Source of the DNA: Trichococcus alkaliphilus
Lineage (GTDB): Bacteria; Bacillota; Bacilli; Lactobacillales; Aerococcaceae
Assembly (NCBI RefSeq): GCF_003008695.1
Contig: NZ_PXZT01000001.1
Location: 1-64,000, forward strand
Length of the DNA stretch: 64,000 nt
Direction of reading: 5' to 3'
The notes under the pieces were generated by a model. It saw only the letters and a list, made by a program, of their open reading frames with translations, did not search any database and had not been told where the DNA came from. Of this stretch, positions 47,133 to 57,817 are shown in pieces. The translations under genes and the position numbers were made by a program. Positions within the stretch are counted from its first letter, which is position 1. Every line of letters starts with the position of its first letter.

Positions 47133-47783
47133 GTGACTACTTTTCCGCAAACAGAAGGCAGACGCAAAATCATCGTAAACGAAGTGTTGAATGCCGTAAC
47201 ACATGGAATCGGAACCTTGCTTAGCATCGCAGGATGCGTCTTACTCATTTTGAAGGGGTCCCAATCAGGAAACGTTACAGAAGTCGTTGCTTATGCCATT
47301 TATGGTGCTTCGATGATTTTGCTTTTTCTGTCGTCGACGCTCTATCACAGTTTCAGTATGACCCGGTTTCAAAAGATTTTCCGCTACATCGATCACGCAG
47401 CCATATATTTGTTGATTGCAGGGACGTATACGCCGTTTTGTTTGATTGCGGTCCGTAACGGCCAAAGCAGAGCTTTGTTCATTGCCGTTTGGGCAATCGC
47501 AATCATCGGCATTATCCTGAAGATCTTTTTCGTCGGAAAATTCAACGGGATTTCCACCCTCTTATACCTGGGTATGGGATGGATGGCGCTGTTCATCATT
47601 CAACCGATGTACCAGACACTCGGCCTGAACGGCATTGTGCTCATCGGGTTGGGCGGTTTGAGTTACAGTTTGGGGACTATTTTTTACTCGAACAAAAAAT
47701 ATGGCTTTATGCATGTCATTTGGCACCTCTTCGTTTTGGCAGGCGCAGCTTTCATGTACTTCGGCATATTGCTTTACGTGTGA
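47133..47783 (+). CDS. hemolysin III / TrhA (YqfA) family membrane protein
   Basis: A 216-residue protein with seven hydrophobic helices of the PAQR-related hemolysin III family. Conserved metal-site motifs: NAVTHGIG, SSTLYHSF with DHAAIYLLIAGTYTPF, and HVIWHLFVLAG. Family members affect membrane lipid homeostasis; haemolysis is not a proven role here. The longest frame starts at 47040, but AAGGAGG sits at 47119-47125 and GTG 47133 is the only in-frame start with proper spacing (ATG 47127 is 1 base away). Confidence 0.85.
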   Translation: MTTFPQTEGRRKIIVNEVLNAVTHGIGTLLSIAGCVLLILKGSQSGNVTEVVAYAIYGASMILLFLSSTLYHSFSMTRFQKIFRYIDHAAIYLLIAGTYTPFCLIAVRNGQSRALFIAVWAIAIIGIILKIFFVGKFNGISTLLYLGMGWMALFIIQPMYQTLGLNGIVLIGLGGLSYSLGTIFYSNKKYGFMHVIWHLFVLAGAAFMYFGILLYV

Positions 47784-47806
47784 TAAAATCAAAAAATGCA
47801 AAAAGC

Positions 47807-47838
47807 GGGCTGACTCCAAAAAACATTGGAGTCAGCCC
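47807..47838. terminator. bidirectional terminator between hlyIII-like gene and dfrA
   Basis: A perfect 13-bp stem (47807-47819 with 47826-47838) with A-rich left flank and T-rich right flank, serving both convergent genes. Confidence 0.85.
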
Positions 47839-47845
47839 TTTTTGC

Positions 47846-48334
47846 TTATTCCACCCGTTTGAACACTTTGAATTCATGTTCATAGCGGTTTTTGTCGTCG
47901 ACAATGCCTGCGGTTGACGAGACTAATTCCCACTCGTTCCAGTCTGTTGTCGGAAAATAAGTGTCCCCATCAAAGTCTGCATGGATGACGGTCTGGTACA
48001 GGATATCCGCGAAAGGCAGGAACAGCTCAAAGATCTCGCTACCGCCAATGATGAATAGCGTCTCCTCTTCGTTATCCAGCGCCAATACTTCTTTGACGTC
48101 ATGCAGGACAGTAACACCCGGATGAGTGTAGTCGGTTTGCCTCGTCAGGATGATGCTTTCCCTTTTCGGCAGCGGGCGTGACCCCATCCCCTCGAACGTT
48201 TTTCTGCCCATCACAATTTTGTGGTTCAGTGTTTTTTCCTTGAAATACTTCAGATCATTCGGCAGGTGCCAAGGCAACGTGCCGCCTTTTCCGATGATTC
48301 CGTTGTCGTCTTCAGCCCATAATAATGCGATCAT
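47846..48334 (-). CDS. dfrA: dihydrofolate reductase
   Basis: A 162-residue chromosomal-type DHFR that regenerates tetrahydrofolate for ThyA. Motifs: NGIIGKGGTLPWHLPNDL (substrate and Met20 loop), VMGRKTFEG, and IIGGSEIF for NADPH. The Shine-Dalgarno is weak, but thyA ends 103 bases upstream on the same strand, so it is likely on the thyA transcript. Confidence 0.95.
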   Translation of the reverse strand: MIALLWAEDDNGIIGKGGTLPWHLPNDLKYFKEKTLNHKIVMGRKTFEGMGSRPLPKRESIILTRQTDYTHPGVTVLHDVKEVLALDNEEETLFIIGGSEIFELFLPFADILYQTVIHADFDGDTYFPTTDWNEWELVSSTAGIVDDKNRYEHEFKVFKRVE

Positions 48335-48437
48335 CTCATGTTTTGCCGCGCAGCCGAGCCAACGCCCGGATCGATCAGGAACCTATATGGATCCTGATGG
48401 CGGCAACCTCCTTTTCCTCAGTATGGTAATCAGTAAA

Positions 48438-49385
48438 TTATACAGCGATCGGTGCTTTGATGCCCGGGTGACTCACGTAGCCTTCCAGGACGATATCTTC
48501 TTTTTCCATTTCAAAAATGGATTTCTCCGGATGCTTCAGCACGAGCTTAGGCAAAGCGAAAGGCTCCCTTGTTAGTTGCAGCTCGATCTGTTCGATATGA
48601 TTCAAGTAAAGATGGGCATCCCCGAATGTGTGGATGAATTCCCCGACTTCAAGACCCGTTTCGTTTGCAATCAGATGCGTCAACAAAGCGTAGCTGGCTA
48701 TGTTGAACGGCACCCCCAAAAAGATATCCGCGCTTCTTTGGTACAGTTGGCAGCTGAGCTTCCCATCCGTCACATAGAATTGGAACAGTGTATGGCAAGG
48801 CGGCAAAGCCATCGAAGGGACATCTTCCGGATTCCAGGCCGAAACCATCAACCTTCTTGAATCAGGGTTCGTCTTGATCATCTCGATGACATCGCTGATC
48901 TGATCGATGAATTCCCCTTGCGTCGTTTTCCAGCGGCGCCATTGGGACCCATAAATATTGCCCAATTCACCGTGTTTGGCTGCAAAGGCTGCATCCGTCA
49001 AAATCGCTTCCCGGAATTTGGCCATTTCGGCAGCATAGATTGCTTTGAAGCCCTCTTCCTTCAGGACCCGATGGCCGAAGTCTTCCATATTCGGCCCTGT
49101 GTAATCTGCTGATTTCACATAACGCTCGAATGCCCACTCATCCCAGATGTGGTTGTTGTTTTCCAACAAGTATTTGATGTTCGTGTCGCCCTTCAGGAAC
49201 CACAGCAGTTCGCTCTTGATGAGGCCGAAAGCGACTTTTTTGGTCGTCAGGATCGGGAAGCCTTCAGCCAGATCGAAACGCATTTGATGGCCGAAGATGC
49301 TTTTCGTGCCGGTGCCGGTACGGTCGTGTTTCGTTGCGCCTGTTTCCAGGACAGTTCTTGCTAAATCTAAATATTGTTTTGTCAT
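48438..49385 (-). CDS. thyA: thymidylate synthase
   Basis: A 315-residue ThyA that methylates dUMP to dTMP using methylenetetrahydrofolate. The nucleophile is C197 in [10 protein letters not shown], followed by [17 protein letters not shown]. The enzyme is of the longer lactic-acid-bacterial type, with an insertion of about 50 residues relative to E. coli in the N-terminal half. AGGAG RBS; 19 bases after the ABC-F gene. Confidence 0.96.
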   Translation of the reverse strand: MTKQYLDLARTVLETGATKHDRTGTGTKSIFGHQMRFDLAEGFPILTTKKVAFGLIKSELLWFLKGDTNIKYLLENNNHIWDEWAFERYVKSADYTGPNMEDFGHRVLKEEGFKAIYAAEMAKFREAILTDAAFAAKHGELGNIYGSQWRRWKTTQGEFIDQISDVIEMIKTNPDSRRLMVSAWNPEDVPSMALPPCHTLFQFYVTDGKLSCQLYQRSADIFLGVPFNIASYALLTHLIANETGLEVGEFIHTFGDAHLYLNHIEQIELQLTREPFALPKLVLKHPEKSIFEMEKEDIVLEGYVSHPGIKAPIAV

Positions 49386-49404
49386 CTTTGTTCTCCTATG
49401 TGCA

Positions 49405-51300
49405 TTAATCTTTGGCGAACTGGCTGAGATATTCCCAGCGTTCCCATTTTTCGGTAAGCGCAGCTTCCGTGTTGTCCAGGTCCTGTTGCAATTGGGTCAA
49501 ATTTTCAAAGTTCGAAGCATTTTCGGCCATCGCGGTCTGCAATGTCTGCCCTTTTTCCTCAAGTGCGGCAATGTCGTCCTCGATTGTTTCCCATTCCTTC
49601 TGCTCTAAGTAGGTCCATTTGGTCTTTTCCGTGACCGCATCCTGAGACGGAACAGGTGCTGCTGCTTTTTTATTTTGCTGTTTAGCGGTTTCGCTGTCCT
49701 TTTGACTGGATACCAGCAAATATTCGCTCATATCCCCAAAGAATACGCCCGGTTTGCCTTCATCATTCAGGATCAACAGCTTGTCGGCCACTTTATCCAA
49801 GAAATAGCGGTCATGTGAAACAGTGATGACGGCTCCGCCGAAGCTGTTCAAGTAATCCTCCAATACCGTCAGCGTATCGATATCCAAGTCGTTCGTTGGC
49901 TCATCCATCAGCAGCACATTCGGTTTTGTCATCAGCAACTTCAACAAGTAAAGGCGACGCTTTTCCCCTCCGGATAACGAACTGATCAGGCTGCCGTGCG
50001 TTTCCCGCGGGAAGAGGAACGTTTCCAGCATCTCCTTGACGCTGACGATGATGCCGTCGCTTAATTTCACCTCTTCGGCGATCTCCTGCAGGTAATTGAT
50101 GACGCGCTTATCGTCAGGGAGCACTTCGGAAAGTTGTTTGTAGTAGGCTATTTTGACGGTCTCTCCGATGATCAGATTCCCGCTGGCAATCTCTATTTCG
50201 CCTGCCAACATATTCAGCAAGGTTGTCTTGCCTGCTCCATTCTTGCCGACGATGCCGATGCGATCGTTCGACTGAAATATATAGGAAAAATCGTTGAGAA
50301 CTTGTTTGTCTCCCGCAAAAAGCGAAATATGTTCCAGATTGAAGACGCGTTTGCCCAAGCGGGAACCATCCAACTGGATTTCGAGTTTGGCATCGGTCGT
50401 GCTTTGTTGCGTTACCTTTTCCAAATCCTCAAATCGGTGAATCCGTGCCTGTTGCTTAGTCGTCCTCGCTTTGGCGCCCTTGCGCATCCATTGCAGTTCG
50501 CTCTTGTAGAGTTTCAGCTGTTTCTCATCCATTTTTTGCTGGATGGCTTCGCGTTCGCTCTTCTGAAACAAATAGTCTTCGTAGTTTCCTGTGTAGACTT
50601 CCACTCCGCCGTTCTTCAGTTCGATGATTTTCGTTACGGCATTCTCCAGGAAGTAGCGATCATGGGTCACCAAAAGGACGGAGCCTTTGTATTGGGCAAG
50701 ATAGTTTTCCAGCCAAGTGATCGAATCCATGTCAAGATGGTTGGTCGGTTCATCCAGCAACAACAGGTCCGGCGCTTGGATCAGCACTTGCGCCAAGCCG
50801 ACGCGTTTCCGTTGTCCACCGGATAGCTCGCCTACTTTTTTCGTGATGTCATCCAAACCCAACCTGTTCAGGATGGATTTGATCTGAACCTCTGTTTGCC
50901 AAGCATTTTGCGCATTCATGTCAGCTTCGGCCTTGCTGTATCGGTTCTGATAATCCGGATTCAGACTGTCGTTCACCAACAATTCCAAAGCTTCCTCGTA
51001 GGCGCGGACCGTCTTGATGATGGGCGCTTCGCCTTCATAGACCGCTTCAAAAACAGTCGATTCCTTGTTCAGTTGTGGTTCTTGCGCCAAGTAACCGACA
51101 CGATAATCACTGGGCACGTCCAGGCTGCCGGCATCCAGGGTTTCGATTCCCGCGATGATCTCCAGCAAGGAACTCTTGCCTGTTCCGTTCTGACCGATCA
51201 GGCCGATATGTTCACCTTCACGGATCGTGAAGGATATTTTATTGAAGAGTTTCTTCATCCCGTAGGATTTTTCTAACTCAATGGCGTTAAAGTCTTTCAT
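49405..51300 (-). CDS. ABC-F family ATP-binding protein (Uup/YfmR-like)
   Basis: A 631-residue cytoplasmic protein with two ABC domains and no membrane segment. First domain: [29 protein letters not shown]; second: [29 protein letters not shown]. The interdomain linker (about 240-310) is rich in Lys/Arg/Gln, and a C-terminal coiled coil (about 560-631) is typical of Uup/YfmR. Such proteins act on the ribosome (translation quality or EttA-like control); the lack of known resistance context makes a housekeeping role more likely. First of the ABC-F-thyA-dfrA cluster. Confidence 0.88.
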   Translation of the reverse strand: MKDFNAIELEKSYGMKKLFNKISFTIREGEHIGLIGQNGTGKSSLLEIIAGIETLDAGSLDVPSDYRVGYLAQEPQLNKESTVFEAVYEGEAPIIKTVRAYEEALELLVNDSLNPDYQNRYSKAEADMNAQNAWQTEVQIKSILNRLGLDDITKKVGELSGGQRKRVGLAQVLIQAPDLLLLDEPTNHLDMDSITWLENYLAQYKGSVLLVTHDRYFLENAVTKIIELKNGGVEVYTGNYEDYLFQKSEREAIQQKMDEKQLKLYKSELQWMRKGAKARTTKQQARIHRFEDLEKVTQQSTTDAKLEIQLDGSRLGKRVFNLEHISLFAGDKQVLNDFSYIFQSNDRIGIVGKNGAGKTTLLNMLAGEIEIASGNLIIGETVKIAYYKQLSEVLPDDKRVINYLQEIAEEVKLSDGIIVSVKEMLETFLFPRETHGSLISSLSGGEKRRLYLLKLLMTKPNVLLMDEPTNDLDIDTLTVLEDYLNSFGGAVITVSHDRYFLDKVADKLLILNDEGKPGVFFGDMSEYLLVSSQKDSETAKQQNKKAAAPVPSQDAVTEKTKWTYLEQKEWETIEDDIAALEEKGQTLQTAMAENASNFENLTQLQQDLDNTEAALTEKWERWEYLSQFAKD

Positions 51301-51445
51301 ATGTCTTAATCATCCTTTGTTTTCAATCCATGTCGTTTTATGTTCAGGGATCTTGATAGTCTCTTGACATTGTAACATATCCGGCTGGGCTGCGGGACAT
51401 TGAAGGCCTAAAAATCAAGCCGTATTTCAGGAGCGCTTTCGTCAA

Positions 51446-51475
51446 AAAAATAGAGAGGTTTCCCTCTCTATTTTT
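51446..51475 (-). terminator. terminator of fhs
   Basis: A perfect 13-bp stem (51446-51458 with 51463-51475), loop of 4, with A and T flanks so that U-rich RNA follows on the minus strand. Confidence 0.85.
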
Positions 51476-51490
51476 ATAGTTTTTATAAAA

Positions 51491-53167
51491 TTAGAACAAT
51501 CCGGTAACGACTCCGTCCTCGGTGACATCCATACGAAGGGCGGCCGGTTCTTTCGGCAGACCCGGCATGGTCAGGATATCCCCCGTCAACGCAACGACGA
51601 ACCCGGCTCCAATTTTCGGAACAAAGGAACGGATGGTGATGTCGAAGTTTTCCGGACGGCCGATCGCTTTCTGGTCATCCGACAAGGAATACTGTGTTTT
51701 TGCCATACATACAGGCAAACGGTCCCAGCCATTCTTCTTGTACTGACGCAGTTGGTTTTTGGCTTCTTTGGAATAGATGACACTTTTGCCGCCATAAATT
51801 TTGGTGACGATCGTTTCGATTTTTTCTTCGATGCTGCTGTCTTCCGCCACATAAAGCGGAACGAAAGCTTTTGTGTTTTCGTCGATTGCTTTAACGACAG
51901 CATTCGCCAACGCTTCTCCGCCTTCAGCGCCTTTTGCCCAAACCGCTGTCTGGATGCATTCGACTTCCAGTGCCGCACACAAGCTGACGACTGCTTCGAT
52001 TTCCGCCGCGGTGTCGTTCGTGAATTCATTGAGCGCCACAACGACAGGCACACCATATTGTTGCATATTTTCGATATGCTTCTGCAGATTTGCGAAGCCG
52101 GCTTTGACCGCTTCGACATTTTCGCCGCTGTTGAGGTCTTTCACCAATACGCCGCCGTGCATCTTCAACGAGCGCACGGTCGCTACGATAACGACTGCAT
52201 CCGGGCTCTTGCCTAGTTGTGGTACTTTGATGTCCATGAACTTTTCAGCACCCAAGTCGGCTCCGAAACCGGCTTCCGTGATGACGTAATCGGCCAATTT
52301 CAAGGCAGTTTTGGTTGCCAATACGCTGTTGCAGCCGTGCGCGATATTTGCGAACGGTCCGCCATGCACAAATGCCGGCGTATGGTAAAGCGTCTGCACC
52401 AGGTTCGGCTCCAAAGCATCCTTCATCAGCAAGGTCAATGCGCCTTCCACTTTCAAGTCTCTGACAGTGACAGGTACGCGGTCAAACGTATAGCCGATGA
52501 CAATGTTCCCGATCCGGTTCTTCAGATCAGTCAGCGAAGTCGATAGGCATAGGATCGCCATGATTTCGCTCGCTACAGTAATATCGAAGCCGTCCTGGCG
52601 GGGAACGCCTTGGATCGGTCCGCCCAGCCCGATGACGATGTTGCGCAAAGCCCGGTCGTTGATGTCCAATACGCGCTTCCAGGTGATCCGGCGTTGATCG
52701 ATGTTCAAGGCATTGCCTTGTTGGATATGGTTATCGATCAAAGCTGATAAGGTATTGTTCGTCGCCGTGATGGCATGCATGTCGCCGGTGAAATGCAGGT
52801 TGATGTCCTGCATCGGTTGCACTTGCGCATAACCGCCGCCTGCCGCTCCGCCTTTGACTCCCATCGTCGGCCCTAATGAAGGTTCGCGCATCGCGATCAT
52901 CGCTATCTTGCCGATGCGTGTCAGCGCATCGCCTAGGCCGACTGTTACGGTTGATTTGCCTTCGCCAGCCGGAGTAGGATTGATGGCAGTGACAAGGATC
53001 AACTTGCCGTCTGCCTCTTCACTCAAGGAATTGATTTTTTTGATGTCCACTTTTGCCTTGTATTTGCCGTACAGTTTCAGATCATCTTCTGTCAGGGAAA
53101 GGGTTGCCGCTACTTCTTTGATCGGAAGCATCTCATTTGCTTGAGCTATCTCGATATCCGTCTTCAA
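51491..53167 (-). CDS. fhs: formate--tetrahydrofolate ligase
   Basis: A 558-residue ATP-dependent enzyme producing 10-formyl-THF from formate and THF. The P-loop TPAGEGKS is at 65-72, in [20 protein letters not shown]; the [21 protein letters not shown] region binds folate. Formate is a product of PflB, also in this window. The start is uncertain: GTG 53176 and ATG 53173 lie too close to GGAG, while TTG 53167 has 7-base spacing and gives the typical MKTDIEIAQ start. Confidence 0.94.
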   Translation of the reverse strand: MKTDIEIAQANEMLPIKEVAATLSLTEDDLKLYGKYKAKVDIKKINSLSEEADGKLILVTAINPTPAGEGKSTVTVGLGDALTRIGKIAMIAMREPSLGPTMGVKGGAAGGGYAQVQPMQDINLHFTGDMHAITATNNTLSALIDNHIQQGNALNIDQRRITWKRVLDINDRALRNIVIGLGGPIQGVPRQDGFDITVASEIMAILCLSTSLTDLKNRIGNIVIGYTFDRVPVTVRDLKVEGALTLLMKDALEPNLVQTLYHTPAFVHGGPFANIAHGCNSVLATKTALKLADYVITEAGFGADLGAEKFMDIKVPQLGKSPDAVVIVATVRSLKMHGGVLVKDLNSGENVEAVKAGFANLQKHIENMQQYGVPVVVALNEFTNDTAAEIEAVVSLCAALEVECIQTAVWAKGAEGGEALANAVVKAIDENTKAFVPLYVAEDSSIEEKIETIVTKIYGGKSVIYSKEAKNQLRQYKKNGWDRLPVCMAKTQYSLSDDQKAIGRPENFDITIRSFVPKIGAGFVVALTGDILTMPGLPKEPAALRMDVTEDGVVTGLF

Positions 53168-53282
53168 AACCATCACTCCAAATTCTTCATGTTTACATAC
53201 ATTTTAGCACATAGACCAAGAGAAAGAACGTGTTTTATGGCTATTCCATTGATAAAACTGCTTACATTTACGGCAAATCAAA

Positions 53283-53324
53283 AAATCCAGAAAGGAATTC
53301 AAGATGAAATCCCTTTCTGGATTT
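53283..53324 (-). terminator. terminator of ahpF
   Basis: A 13-bp perfect stem (53283-53295 with 53312-53324) with TTTTT following on the minus strand; it begins 5 bases past the stop. Confidence 0.85.
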
Positions 53325-53328
53325 GAGC

Positions 53329-54861
53329 TTATTGACGGATCAGGTGATCGAATGCGCCCAAAGCGGCAGTCGCTCCGGCACCCATCGAGATGATGATTTG
53401 TTTGTAAGCACTGTTTGTGCAATCTCCGGCAGCAAATACGCCTTCCAGATTGGTTGAACCATGGTTGTCGACGATGACTTCGCCACGTTCATTCAACGCA
53501 ACGCCGGAATCCTTCAACCAAGCTGTGTTCGGAACCAAGCCGATCTGAACGAAGACACCTTCAAGTGCGATGGTGTGCTCTTCATTCGTAGCGCGGTCCG
53601 CGTAGGAGATGGCTTCCACTTGATCGGTCCCGGTGATCGCTTTTGTCGCCACATTCGTTATGACTGTGACGTTCTTCAAAGCATGGACACGGTCCTGCAA
53701 TACTTGATCAGCTTTCAATTCCGGCAAGAACTCCAGCACGTATACGTGTTTCGCCAAACCGGCCAAATCGATCGCCGCTTCTATGCCGGAATTGCCGCCG
53801 CCGATGACAGCGACGTCTTTCCCAGCAAACAACGGACCATCGCAATGCGGGCAGTTGGTGACGCCTTTCGTGCGGAACTCTTCTTCACCGGGCACGTTGA
53901 CATTGCGCCAATGCGCTCCGACTGTAAGAATAGCGGTCTTCGCTTTGAGCACTGCACCGTTTTCCAGCTCGACTTCGATCAGATCATTTTTGCGGATACT
54001 TTTAGCTCGTTGGCCTTTCATGATGTCGACCTTGTACTGATTCACATGTGCTTCCACTTGCGCCATCAGTTTCGGTCCTTCCGTGTAAGGCGTCCCGATC
54101 ATATTTTCGATGCCGACAGTGTCCATCACTTGTCCGCCGTAGGTCTCGACGACCATGCCGGTGTTGATGCCTTTACGGGCAGCGTAGATGGCCGCGCTGT
54201 TGCCAGCTGGTCCTCCACCTACAACAAGTACGTCGAATATGTCCTTAGCGGAGAATTCATCCACGCTTGCCGGACCGGCGGCATTGTCGATCAGTTGCTC
54301 GATCGTCATGCGCCCGCTGGCGAATGATTGGCCATTAAGATAAACAGTCGGAACAGCCATTATTTTCTTCGCTTCGATTTCATCCTTGAACATCCCACCC
54401 TCGATCATTACGTGAGAGATTTTCGGATTCAGGACGGACATGATGTTCAGTGCTTGGACAACATCCGGGCAGTTATGACAAGTCAAGCTGACATAAGTCT
54501 CGAAATGGAGTTCCTTGTCGATCGCTTTGATCCGTTTGATGATGCTGTCATCCACTTTTGGCGCCCTTCCGCTTACCTGCAGCAAAGCCAGGATAAATGA
54601 AGTGAACTCATGTCCTAACGGAAGTCCGGCAAAGGTAATGCCGCTTTCCGTTCCTGGGCGTGTGATCGTAAAACTGGGTGTGCGGGGTAATGTTGCATTC
54701 TCAAGAGAAATCTTCGCCGACATCCCGGCTATTTCCTCCAGAAACTCCCTGACTTTACCGGAATTCTCATCATCGCCCAGACTGGCTTTGAAAACTACAT
54801 CCGACTCCAACAGTTCAAGATATTGGCCAAGTTGCCCTTTTATTTCTGTATCTAGTGCCAT
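53329..54861 (-). CDS. ahpF: alkyl hydroperoxide reductase subunit F
   Basis: A 510-residue FAD disulfide reductase that transfers electrons from NADH to AhpC. The N-terminal double thioredoxin-like domain has C128 and C131 (TCHNC). The FAD motif is VVGGGPAGNSAA near 210; the thioredoxin-reductase-like redox pair is in NCPHCDGP near 339-342; the NADH motif is IGGGNSGIEAA. It starts 11 bases after ahpC and lies in the same operon. Confidence 0.95.
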   Translation of the reverse strand: MALDTEIKGQLGQYLELLESDVVFKASLGDDENSGKVREFLEEIAGMSAKISLENATLPRTPSFTITRPGTESGITFAGLPLGHEFTSFILALLQVSGRAPKVDDSIIKRIKAIDKELHFETYVSLTCHNCPDVVQALNIMSVLNPKISHVMIEGGMFKDEIEAKKIMAVPTVYLNGQSFASGRMTIEQLIDNAAGPASVDEFSAKDIFDVLVVGGGPAGNSAAIYAARKGINTGMVVETYGGQVMDTVGIENMIGTPYTEGPKLMAQVEAHVNQYKVDIMKGQRAKSIRKNDLIEVELENGAVLKAKTAILTVGAHWRNVNVPGEEEFRTKGVTNCPHCDGPLFAGKDVAVIGGGNSGIEAAIDLAGLAKHVYVLEFLPELKADQVLQDRVHALKNVTVITNVATKAITGTDQVEAISYADRATNEEHTIALEGVFVQIGLVPNTAWLKDSGVALNERGEVIVDNHGSTNLEGVFAAGDCTNSAYKQIIISMGAGATAALGAFDHLIRQ

Positions 54862-54872
54862 GGGAAGCCTCC

Positions 54873-55433
54873 TTAAATTTTACCTACCAAGTCCAAGCTA
54901 GGTTTCAATGTTTCCGCGCCTTCTTTCCATTTCGCAGGGCAAACTTCGCCTGGATGGGTGCGGACATATTGGCCTGCACGGATTTTGTCGATCAAACCGC
55001 TTGCGTCACGGCCGATGCCGTCAGCATTGATTTCCACTGCCTGCACGATGCCATCCGGATCGATGATGAACGTTCCGCGTTGTGCCAAACCTTCTTCATC
55101 CAAGACATCAAATCCGATCGAAATCGCATGCGATGGATCTCCGATCATGGTGTATTCGATTTTCCCGATAGCTGGTGAATGGTCGTGCCATGCTTTATGC
55201 GTGAAGTGTGTGTCGGTTGATACAGAATAGACCTCTACTCCCAAGCCTTGCAAGGTTGCGTAATGGTCCTGAAGATCTTCCAATTCAGTCGGGCAAACGA
55301 AAGTGAAGTCCGCAGGGTAAAAACAGACGATGTTCCATTTTCCTTTTAGGTCTTCCGATGAAACTTCAATAAATTCACCTTTGTGATAAGCATTCGCTTT
55401 AAATTCCACTATTTCTTTTCCGATTAATGACAT
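54873..55433 (-). CDS. ahpC: alkyl hydroperoxide reductase subunit C (2-Cys peroxiredoxin)
   Basis: A 186-residue peroxidase that reduces hydrogen peroxide and organic hydroperoxides. Peroxidatic C47 is in DFTFVCPTE; resolving C165 is in GEVCPAKW, 21 residues from the end. Start ATG 55433 follows TTGGAGGAATTG; a longer frame is rejected. First gene of ahpC-ahpF. Confidence 0.96.
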   Translation of the reverse strand: MSLIGKEIVEFKANAYHKGEFIEVSSEDLKGKWNIVCFYPADFTFVCPTELEDLQDHYATLQGLGVEVYSVSTDTHFTHKAWHDHSPAIGKIEYTMIGDPSHAISIGFDVLDEEGLAQRGTFIIDPDGIVQAVEINADGIGRDASGLIDKIRAGQYVRTHPGEVCPAKWKEGAETLKPSLDLVGKI

Positions 55434-55447
55434 TTCAATTCCTCCAA

Positions 55448-55462
55448 TTATAATAATTATTT
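55448..55462. promoter_or_regulatory. PerR-like box in the ahpC leader
   Basis: TTATAATAATTATTT matches the PerR consensus TTANAATNATTNTAA with two mismatches. It lies just downstream of the likely ahpC transcription start, where a bound repressor would block elongation. Confidence 0.5.
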
Positions 55463-55482
55463 TAGAATAATCCCTATCAATA

Positions 55483-55511
55483 ACTATATAGAATCCGTCA
55501 TTAACGGTCAA
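55483..55511 (-). promoter_or_regulatory. promoter of ahpC-ahpF
   Basis: On the minus strand TTGACC (55506-55511) and TATAGT (55483-55488) are separated by exactly 17 bases. The leader before ahpC is about 45 bases. Confidence 0.75.
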
Positions 55512-55528
55512 GTTTTAACACTTGATAA

Positions 55529-55543
55529 CTATAATTATTTTCC
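55529..55543. promoter_or_regulatory. second PerR-like box upstream of the ahpC -35
   Basis: CTATAATTATTTTCC matches TTANAATNATTNTAA with three mismatches and lies 18 bases upstream of the -35. With the box at 55448-55462 it brackets the promoter. Confidence 0.4.
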
Positions 55544-55739
55544 CATTTTTGGAAAGCGTGGATTTTGCCATCTAAAAACCTTTAAATACATAGGGATGCC
55601 CGATTCAAAAAGTTGCCTGCCCTTCAGGGGGATGTCAGTGGAAATGTAATATCAGACGAATTATTGCTTTAAAGGACCCGACTGTCTGCTGAACAGAATA
55701 AGTATCATTCTCAATTAGGCATGTGCATTCTCAATTGAA
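55544..55739. other. gene-free stretch with a 20-bp-spaced direct repeat
   Basis: No credible gene lies between the ahpC promoter region and the lepA terminator. CATTCTCAATT occurs at 55706-55716 and 55726-55736, exactly 20 bases apart (two helical turns). On the minus strand the first copy reads TTGAGAATGATACTTATTC, which resembles a Fur box at 10 of 14 defined positions. The middle part (55600-55690) shows nothing I recognise. Confidence 0.45.
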
Positions 55740-55782
55740 AAAGAACGTACCTGGATTGTATGCTTACCCAGGTACGTTCTTT
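55740..55782 (-). terminator. terminator of lepA
   Basis: A perfect 15-bp stem (55740-55754 with 55768-55782), loop 13, with T-rich minus-strand sequence after it. It starts 41 bases past the lepA stop. Confidence 0.8.
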
Positions 55783-55823
55783 AATTGTATTTATTCCAAA
55801 GAATCTGCAGACTCCTTTTTGGG

Positions 55824-57647
55824 TTAATCCTCGTCCATCTTCAGGACGGCCATGAAGGCTTCTTGTGGAACCTCGACGGATCCGACTTGCTTCATGCGCT
55901 TCTTGCCTTCTTTTTGTTTATCCAGCAATTTGCGCTTACGGGAAATATCCCCGCCGTAACATTTAGCCAGTACGTTTTTGCGCAATGCTTTGATGGTGGT
56001 CCGTGCCAGGATCTTGTTGCCGATCGTCGCTTGGATCGGAACTTCGAACTGTTGGCGTGGAATCAATCCGCGCAGTTTTTCTGTGATGATTTTTCCGCGG
56101 GCATAGGCGAAATCGCGATGCACGATCAAACTCAAGGCATCGACAGCTTCCCCGTTCAAGAGGATATCCATCTTGACCAATTTGCTTGGACGGTAGCCGA
56201 TCAATTCATAATCAAGGGAAGCGTAACCCTTCGTGCTTGATTTCAATCTGTCGAAGAAATCAAAGATGATTTCTGACAGGGGCATTTCATAGACGACGTT
56301 GACGCGGAAATCATCCAAATAATCCATCGTGATGAAATTGCCGCGTTTCTTCTGGGCGATATCCATGACGGCACCGACATAATCATTCGGCACCATCATG
56401 CTTGCTTTGACATACGGTTCTTCGATGCTTTCGATGGTTGTCGCATCGGGCATTTCCGAAGGGTTGTCGATTTCCAAAAATTCGCCATCGGTTTTGTTGA
56501 CGCGATAAATAACCGATGGAGCTGTCGTGATGATATCCAGATCGAATTCGCGCTCGATCCGTTCCTGGATAACGTCCATGTGCAGCATGCCCAAAAATCC
56601 GGTACGGAAACCGAATCCAAGCGCTTGCGAAGATTCTGCCTCGAACTGCAAGGAAGCATCGTTCAATTGCAGTTTTTCCAAAGCTTCGCGCAAGTCATTG
56701 AAGTCCGACGCATCAACTGGGTAGATACCGCAGTATACCATCGGGTTCATTTTGCGGTAGCCGGCCAAAGCTTCGCTGGCAGGATTGTTCGCCAACGTAA
56801 CCGTGTCGCCGACCTGTGTATCTTGGATCGTTTTGATGCCGGCAGTCAAATAGCCAACGTCCCCGACCATCAAAAAGTCGCGCTTGATCGGTTTCGGGGA
56901 GAAAATCCCTACTTCGATGACTTCATACTCTTTGCCGTTAGCCATGAATCTGATCATGTCGCCTGGGCGGACCACGCCATTTTTGATCCGGATATTCAGC
57001 ACGACTCCCCGGTATGGGTCATAGATCGAGTCAAAAACCAAGGCTTGCAAAGGTGCTTCCAGATCACCTTCCGGAGCCGGGATTTTTGCGACGATCTGTT
57101 CCAACAGCTCAGGTATGCCCAAGCCGATTTTCGCGCTCGCCAAAACCGCATCGCTGGCATCGATCCCGATGACATCCTCAACCTCAGCTCTGACGCGTTC
57201 AGGATCTGCGGCAGGCAAATCGATTTTATTGATGACAGGCACGATTTCCAGGTTATTGTCCAAAGCCAAATAAACGTTGGCGAGGGTCTGTGCTTCGACC
57301 CCTTGCGCCGCATCCACTACCAGAATAGCTCCTTCGCAAGCTGCCAAACTGCGGGATACTTCATACGTAAAGTCGACGTGTCCAGGTGTGTCGATCAGAT
57401 GGAAGATGTAATCTTCACCGTCTTCGGCCCTGTAAGTCAATTCGACGGCGTTTAATTTTATGGTGATGCCTCGTTCTCTCTCGAGGTCCATGGAATCCAA
57501 TAATTGTGCTTGCATATCACGATCGGCGACTGTATCAGTCATTTGGAGGATTCTATCCGCCAATGTGGATTTCCCATGGTCAATATGGGCAATGATGGAA
57601 AAATTTCTGATTCTCTTTTGTCGTTGCTTCATCTCTTCTAAGTTCAT
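55824..57647 (-). CDS. lepA: elongation factor 4 (ribosome back-translocase LepA)
   Basis: A 607-residue translational GTPase. P-loop AHIDHGKST at 20-28, switch [14 protein letters not shown], then domains II, III, V and the LepA-specific C-terminal domain ([20 protein letters not shown], then RHDF-equivalent region and [16 protein letters not shown]). It acts on ribosomes under ionic or translational stress. Weak Shine-Dalgarno before the ATG. Confidence 0.95.
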   Translation of the reverse strand: MNLEEMKQRQKRIRNFSIIAHIDHGKSTLADRILQMTDTVADRDMQAQLLDSMDLERERGITIKLNAVELTYRAEDGEDYIFHLIDTPGHVDFTYEVSRSLAACEGAILVVDAAQGVEAQTLANVYLALDNNLEIVPVINKIDLPAADPERVRAEVEDVIGIDASDAVLASAKIGLGIPELLEQIVAKIPAPEGDLEAPLQALVFDSIYDPYRGVVLNIRIKNGVVRPGDMIRFMANGKEYEVIEVGIFSPKPIKRDFLMVGDVGYLTAGIKTIQDTQVGDTVTLANNPASEALAGYRKMNPMVYCGIYPVDASDFNDLREALEKLQLNDASLQFEAESSQALGFGFRTGFLGMLHMDVIQERIEREFDLDIITTAPSVIYRVNKTDGEFLEIDNPSEMPDATTIESIEEPYVKASMMVPNDYVGAVMDIAQKKRGNFITMDYLDDFRVNVVYEMPLSEIIFDFFDRLKSSTKGYASLDYELIGYRPSKLVKMDILLNGEAVDALSLIVHRDFAYARGKIITEKLRGLIPRQQFEVPIQATIGNKILARTTIKALRKNVLAKCYGGDISRKRKLLDKQKEGKKRMKQVGSVEVPQEAFMAVLKMDED

Positions 57648-57754
57648 TATCGTTGCTCACTTTCTCTGACGTCCATTCGTTCACTTGGAAATTATACCAA
57701 TCTAAAGCATTTATGACAAGATGCCGCCTCAGATTGGCAAGTCTTTCTCGCTTT

Positions 57755-57776
57755 TGTTTGGCTAATGTTTGGCTAA
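57755..57776. repeat. 11-bp perfect tandem duplication
   Basis: TGTTTGGCTAA occurs twice head to tail, at 57755-57765 and 57766-57776, between lepA and the pckA terminator. It overlaps no gene and looks like a recent small duplication. Confidence 0.6.
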
Positions 57777-57785
57777 TAAGCGAAA

Positions 57786-57817
57786 AAAGAATCCGGAGGC
57801 TCCCCACCGGATTCTTT
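57786..57817 (-). terminator. terminator of pckA
   Basis: A perfect 11-bp stem (57786-57796 with 57807-57817), loop 10, followed by TTTTTT on the minus strand. Confidence 0.85.

Noticed and set aside
49405-51300. ABC-F protein as an antibiotic resistance gene
   Set aside because: The C-terminal coiled coil and linker fit Uup/YfmR housekeeping members, and it is clustered with thyA and dfrA, without transfer signs.
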